DNA of 64,000 nt, taken from contig NZ_JAGGQL010000051.1 in assembly GCF_018613315.1 (NCBI RefSeq), forward strand, positions 24,591 through 88,590. The letters run 5' to 3'. Within the stretch, counting starts at the first letter, position 1, and every line of letters begins with the position of its first letter. The position numbers and the translations under genes were made by a program. The notes beneath the pieces were generated by a model. It made no database searches. It was not told the origin of the DNA and saw nothing but the letters and a program-made list of their open reading frames with translations. This DNA comes from Bacillus sp. ISL-37 (GTDB lineage Bacteria; Bacillota; Bacilli; Bacillales; Cytobacillaceae). Below, one piece after another: positions 63,963 to 64,000 of the stretch.

Positions 63963-64000
63963 GATAGAAAAATCGCCCGGAGGTGAAGTGAACCAAAAAA

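Overview
The window looks like a chromosomal segment of a low-GC, endospore-forming Bacillaceae (Bacillus sensu lato; the gene set would fit a Mesobacillus-like organism, but the genus is only inferred). Supporting signs are strong AGGAGG-type ribosome binding sites, frequent TTG/GTG starts, a SinR-type regulator, a complete lia (cell-envelope stress) operon, an S-box riboswitch, a sigma-B promoter, YfkN, immune inhibitor A and a likely spore-coat protein. No rRNA, tRNA, insertion sequence or CRISPR array was seen.

Region 1 (1-17.97 kb) is an AT-rich exopolysaccharide locus. It holds an EpsG-like polymerase cut by the window edge, a UDP-glucose 4-epimerase, five GT4 and one GT2 glycosyltransferases, a GT-D (SP_1767-type) enzyme, a FemA/GNAT-like acyltransferase, an EpsN-like aminotransferase, a flippase, a YwqE-like phosphatase, an EpsL-like priming transferase and an ATP-grasp ligase. 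A SinR-like repressor is embedded in it. The locus ends in a decayed metallophosphoesterase.

Region 2 (18.08-24.85 kb) is a lasso-peptide operon of the paeninodin type: cyclase, precursor, HPr-kinase-like precursor kinase, B2 protease, nucleotidyltransferase-like protein and ABC exporter. No B1/RRE gene is visible. Its promoter, and the region before the YwqE-like gene, carry 16-bp palindromes resembling SinR operators, which suggests that EPS and lasso production are co-regulated.

Region 3 (24.9-30.7 kb) has VanZ and DUF5658 membrane proteins, a SulP transporter, a frameshifted mini membrane protein, a three-gene ABC-2 exporter and an SCP2 protein.

Region 4 (30.8-34.85 kb) is the most novel part. 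A histidine kinase and an HD-GYP phosphodiesterase share a homologous membrane sensor domain. The HD-GYP gene overlaps a 23-residue peptide gene containing CWWC. After a hairpin attenuator comes a membrane M50-type metalloprotease with an N-terminal PqqD/RRE-like domain. I propose an undescribed peptide maturation and signalling system.

Region 5 (34.85-52.6 kb) is mostly housekeeping and secreted functions: M20 peptidase, PhoP-box-preceded YfkN, InhA, YfmL helicase, amidase, YitT, a HEPN-CBS fusion, a SAM-riboswitch-controlled PLP enzyme, a sigma-B general stress protein, a Cys-rich putative spore protein and a LysM-CAP protein. Region 6 (52.7-56.5 kb) is liaIH-liaFSR. Region 7 (56.5-64 kb) has a 52-bp palindromic repeat array, an ABC-F gene behind a leader with a small ORF and two terminators, an MviN/SpoVB-like flippase, DUF1284, RCK and CorA proteins. 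Several intergenic gaps hold repeat words spaced every 20-21 bp (two helical turns); the large array repeats every 52 bp (five turns).
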